Positions 63,160-64,000 of a stretch of 64,000 bases of DNA are shown here, piece by piece. Within the stretch, counting starts at the first letter, position 1. Each line of letters begins with the position of its first letter. The position numbers and the translations under genes are program-made. The notes under the pieces were generated by a model. That model made no database searches. It had not been told where the DNA came from and was given only the letters and a program-made list of their open reading frames with translations. This DNA comes from Microbacterium maritypicum MF109 (GTDB taxonomy: Bacteria > Actinomycetota > Actinomycetes > Actinomycetales > Microbacteriaceae): contig NZ_ATAO01000101.1 in NCBI RefSeq assembly GCF_000455825.1, forward strand, positions 124,001 to 188,000, in the 5' to 3' direction.

Positions 63160-63960
63160 ATGTCGTCGCGCGCTGAGCGCAATCTGCTCATCGAGAGCAA
63201 CCTCCCTCTGGTCGGATACCTCGCCGCCGAGACCCATGCCCGTGCCACCCACATCCCCCGCGACGAGCTCGCCGCCGTCGGAGCGCTCGCGCTCGTGACC
63301 GCGGCCGAGGCCTTCGACCCCGAGCTCGGAGTGCCCTTCGGCGCCTATGCCCGTCGTCGCATCCTCGGCGCCTTCGCCGACGAGATGCGCTCGATGGACT
63401 GGGCCTCCCGGGGCATCCGCAAACGCATCAAGGAGACCGTCGCCGTCCGCGAGACCCTGACCGCCGGTCTCGGCCGGACCGCCACGGCGACCGAGGTCGC
63501 CACGGCGATGGGCGTTCCGAAGGAGGTCGTCATCGAAGCGCTCGGCGATGCCGCCAGGACGCTCACCACCATCGACGACACCTCGGCCCGGGACGTCGCC
63601 GCCGACATCCCCCTCCCCGAGGAATCCGCTCTGATCGGGGAACGGCGCGAGGTGCTCGAACAGGCCGTCGCCGCCCTTCCCGAACGGATGCGCCGGATCG
63701 TGCAGGCCGTCTACTTCGACGAGCGTCCGGTCAAGGAGATCGCCGAAGAGCTGGGCGTGACGCACTCGGCCGTGTCGCAGCAGCGGTCGGAGGCGATCCG
63801 GTTGTTGCGCGACGCCCTGGATCGGTTCTTCGCCGAAGGGACCGCACCGACCACCACGACGCGGGTCTCCGCCGGCGCCCGCGATGCCTACTTCACACGG
63901 ATCGCCGACGTCGCGGGTTCCCGGATCGCCGGGGTCTTCCGCGATCCGGCACCCGCCTGA
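63160..63960 (+). CDS. fliA: FliA/WhiG-family flagellar sigma factor
   Basis: 266 residues. Region 2 spans ~5-80 ('LLIESNLPLVGYLAAETHARA', 'AFDPELGVPFGAYARRRILGAFADEMRSMDWASRGIRK', the latter typical of the FliA class), region 3 ~85-140 and region 4 ~165-225 ('ERMRRIVQAVYFDERPVKEIAEELGVTHSAVSQQRSEAIRLL'). It directs transcription of late flagellar genes; the divergent flgN promoter has its expected motif. ATG 63160 follows GAGGTGG; the longer frame from 63100 adds unrelated sequence. The ~30-residue C-terminal tail after region 4 is extra. Confidence 0.88.
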   Translation: MSSRAERNLLIESNLPLVGYLAAETHARATHIPRDELAAVGALALVTAAEAFDPELGVPFGAYARRRILGAFADEMRSMDWASRGIRKRIKETVAVRETLTAGLGRTATATEVATAMGVPKEVVIEALGDAARTLTTIDDTSARDVAADIPLPEESALIGERREVLEQAVAALPERMRRIVQAVYFDERPVKEIAEELGVTHSAVSQQRSEAIRLLRDALDRFFAEGTAPTTTTRVSAGARDAYFTRIADVAGSRIAGVFRDPAPA

Positions 63961-64000
63961 GCCGATTCCTATACGCACGGCTAACGCTCGCGTCCCCTCC

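Noticed and set aside
63961..63967. GCCGATT after the sigma gene as a second sigma-28 -10 box
   Set aside because: No TAAA-like -35 box at the 15-base distance, and the box lacks the final AA.

Overview
The window is a contiguous stretch of a high-GC chromosome. Its codon use, gene repertoire and promoter style fit a motile actinobacterium of the Microbacteriaceae, most likely Microbacterium or a close relative; this is inferred from gene content, not from a marker search. Pointers are FliW/FlgK/FlgL flagellar genes, GuaB3 beside housekeeping genes, a LigC plus Prim-PolC repair pair, an ECF42-type sigma factor with its DGPF partner, a CIRCE-controlled groES, and many start codons sitting 6-9 bases after a TANNNT box (leaderless transcription). 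I see no tRNA, rRNA, CRISPR array, IS element or prophage. No stretch over 300 bases lacks a gene.

Layout. 1-5.3 kb: end of an AraC regulator, GNAT acetyltransferase, a small Cys-tailed protein, a carotenoid-type FAD oxidoreductase, and convergent ligC / prim-polC. 5.3-15.3 kb: SseB-like protein, PcrA/UvrD helicase, LysE exporter, a giant lamin-tail-domain surface protein with an LATTG anchor, and an ABC-2 exporter pair. 15.3-25.8 kb: YccF, hemerythrin, glycerophosphodiesterase, BI-1 family protein, GlsB, the ECF42 sigma/DGPF pair, AlkD-like glycosylase, glycosyltransferase, guaA, DUF3817, VOC protein. 25.8-36.8 kb: a large secreted nuclease/5'-nucleotidase, SURF1, GuaB3, a frameshifted amine oxidase, ABC-F ATPase, OsmC, and a vapBC pair with a frameshifted toxin.

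36.8-43.4 kb is the most unusual region: seven minus-strand genes joined by 1-4 base overlaps encode a receiver/PIG-L deacetylase fusion, an ATP-grasp ligase, a PHP phosphoesterase, a processive family 2 glycosyltransferase, a 47-residue membrane protein, a stand-alone receiver and a membrane histidine kinase. I read it as a two-component-controlled envelope polysaccharide or glycolipid synthesis system in which phosphorylation may act directly on the deacetylase. I do not recognise it as a described system.

43.4-53.3 kb: DUF2277, DUF4190-type protein, guaB, a branched-chain amino acid type ABC transporter (livHMGF with convergent livJ; LivH carries an extra secreted domain), RarD, and groES with two CIRCE-type operators. 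53.4-59.8 kb: THUMP-like methyltransferase, then a coupled operon tsaB-rimI-tsaD followed by three membrane proteins, two of them tandem paralogues. 59.8 kb to the end: flgN-flgK-flgL-fliW behind a sigma-28 type promoter, divergent from a FliA/WhiG-like sigma factor gene.

Two genes (amine oxidase, vapC) are each broken by a single missing base at a short G/C run. This could be real decay or assembly error.
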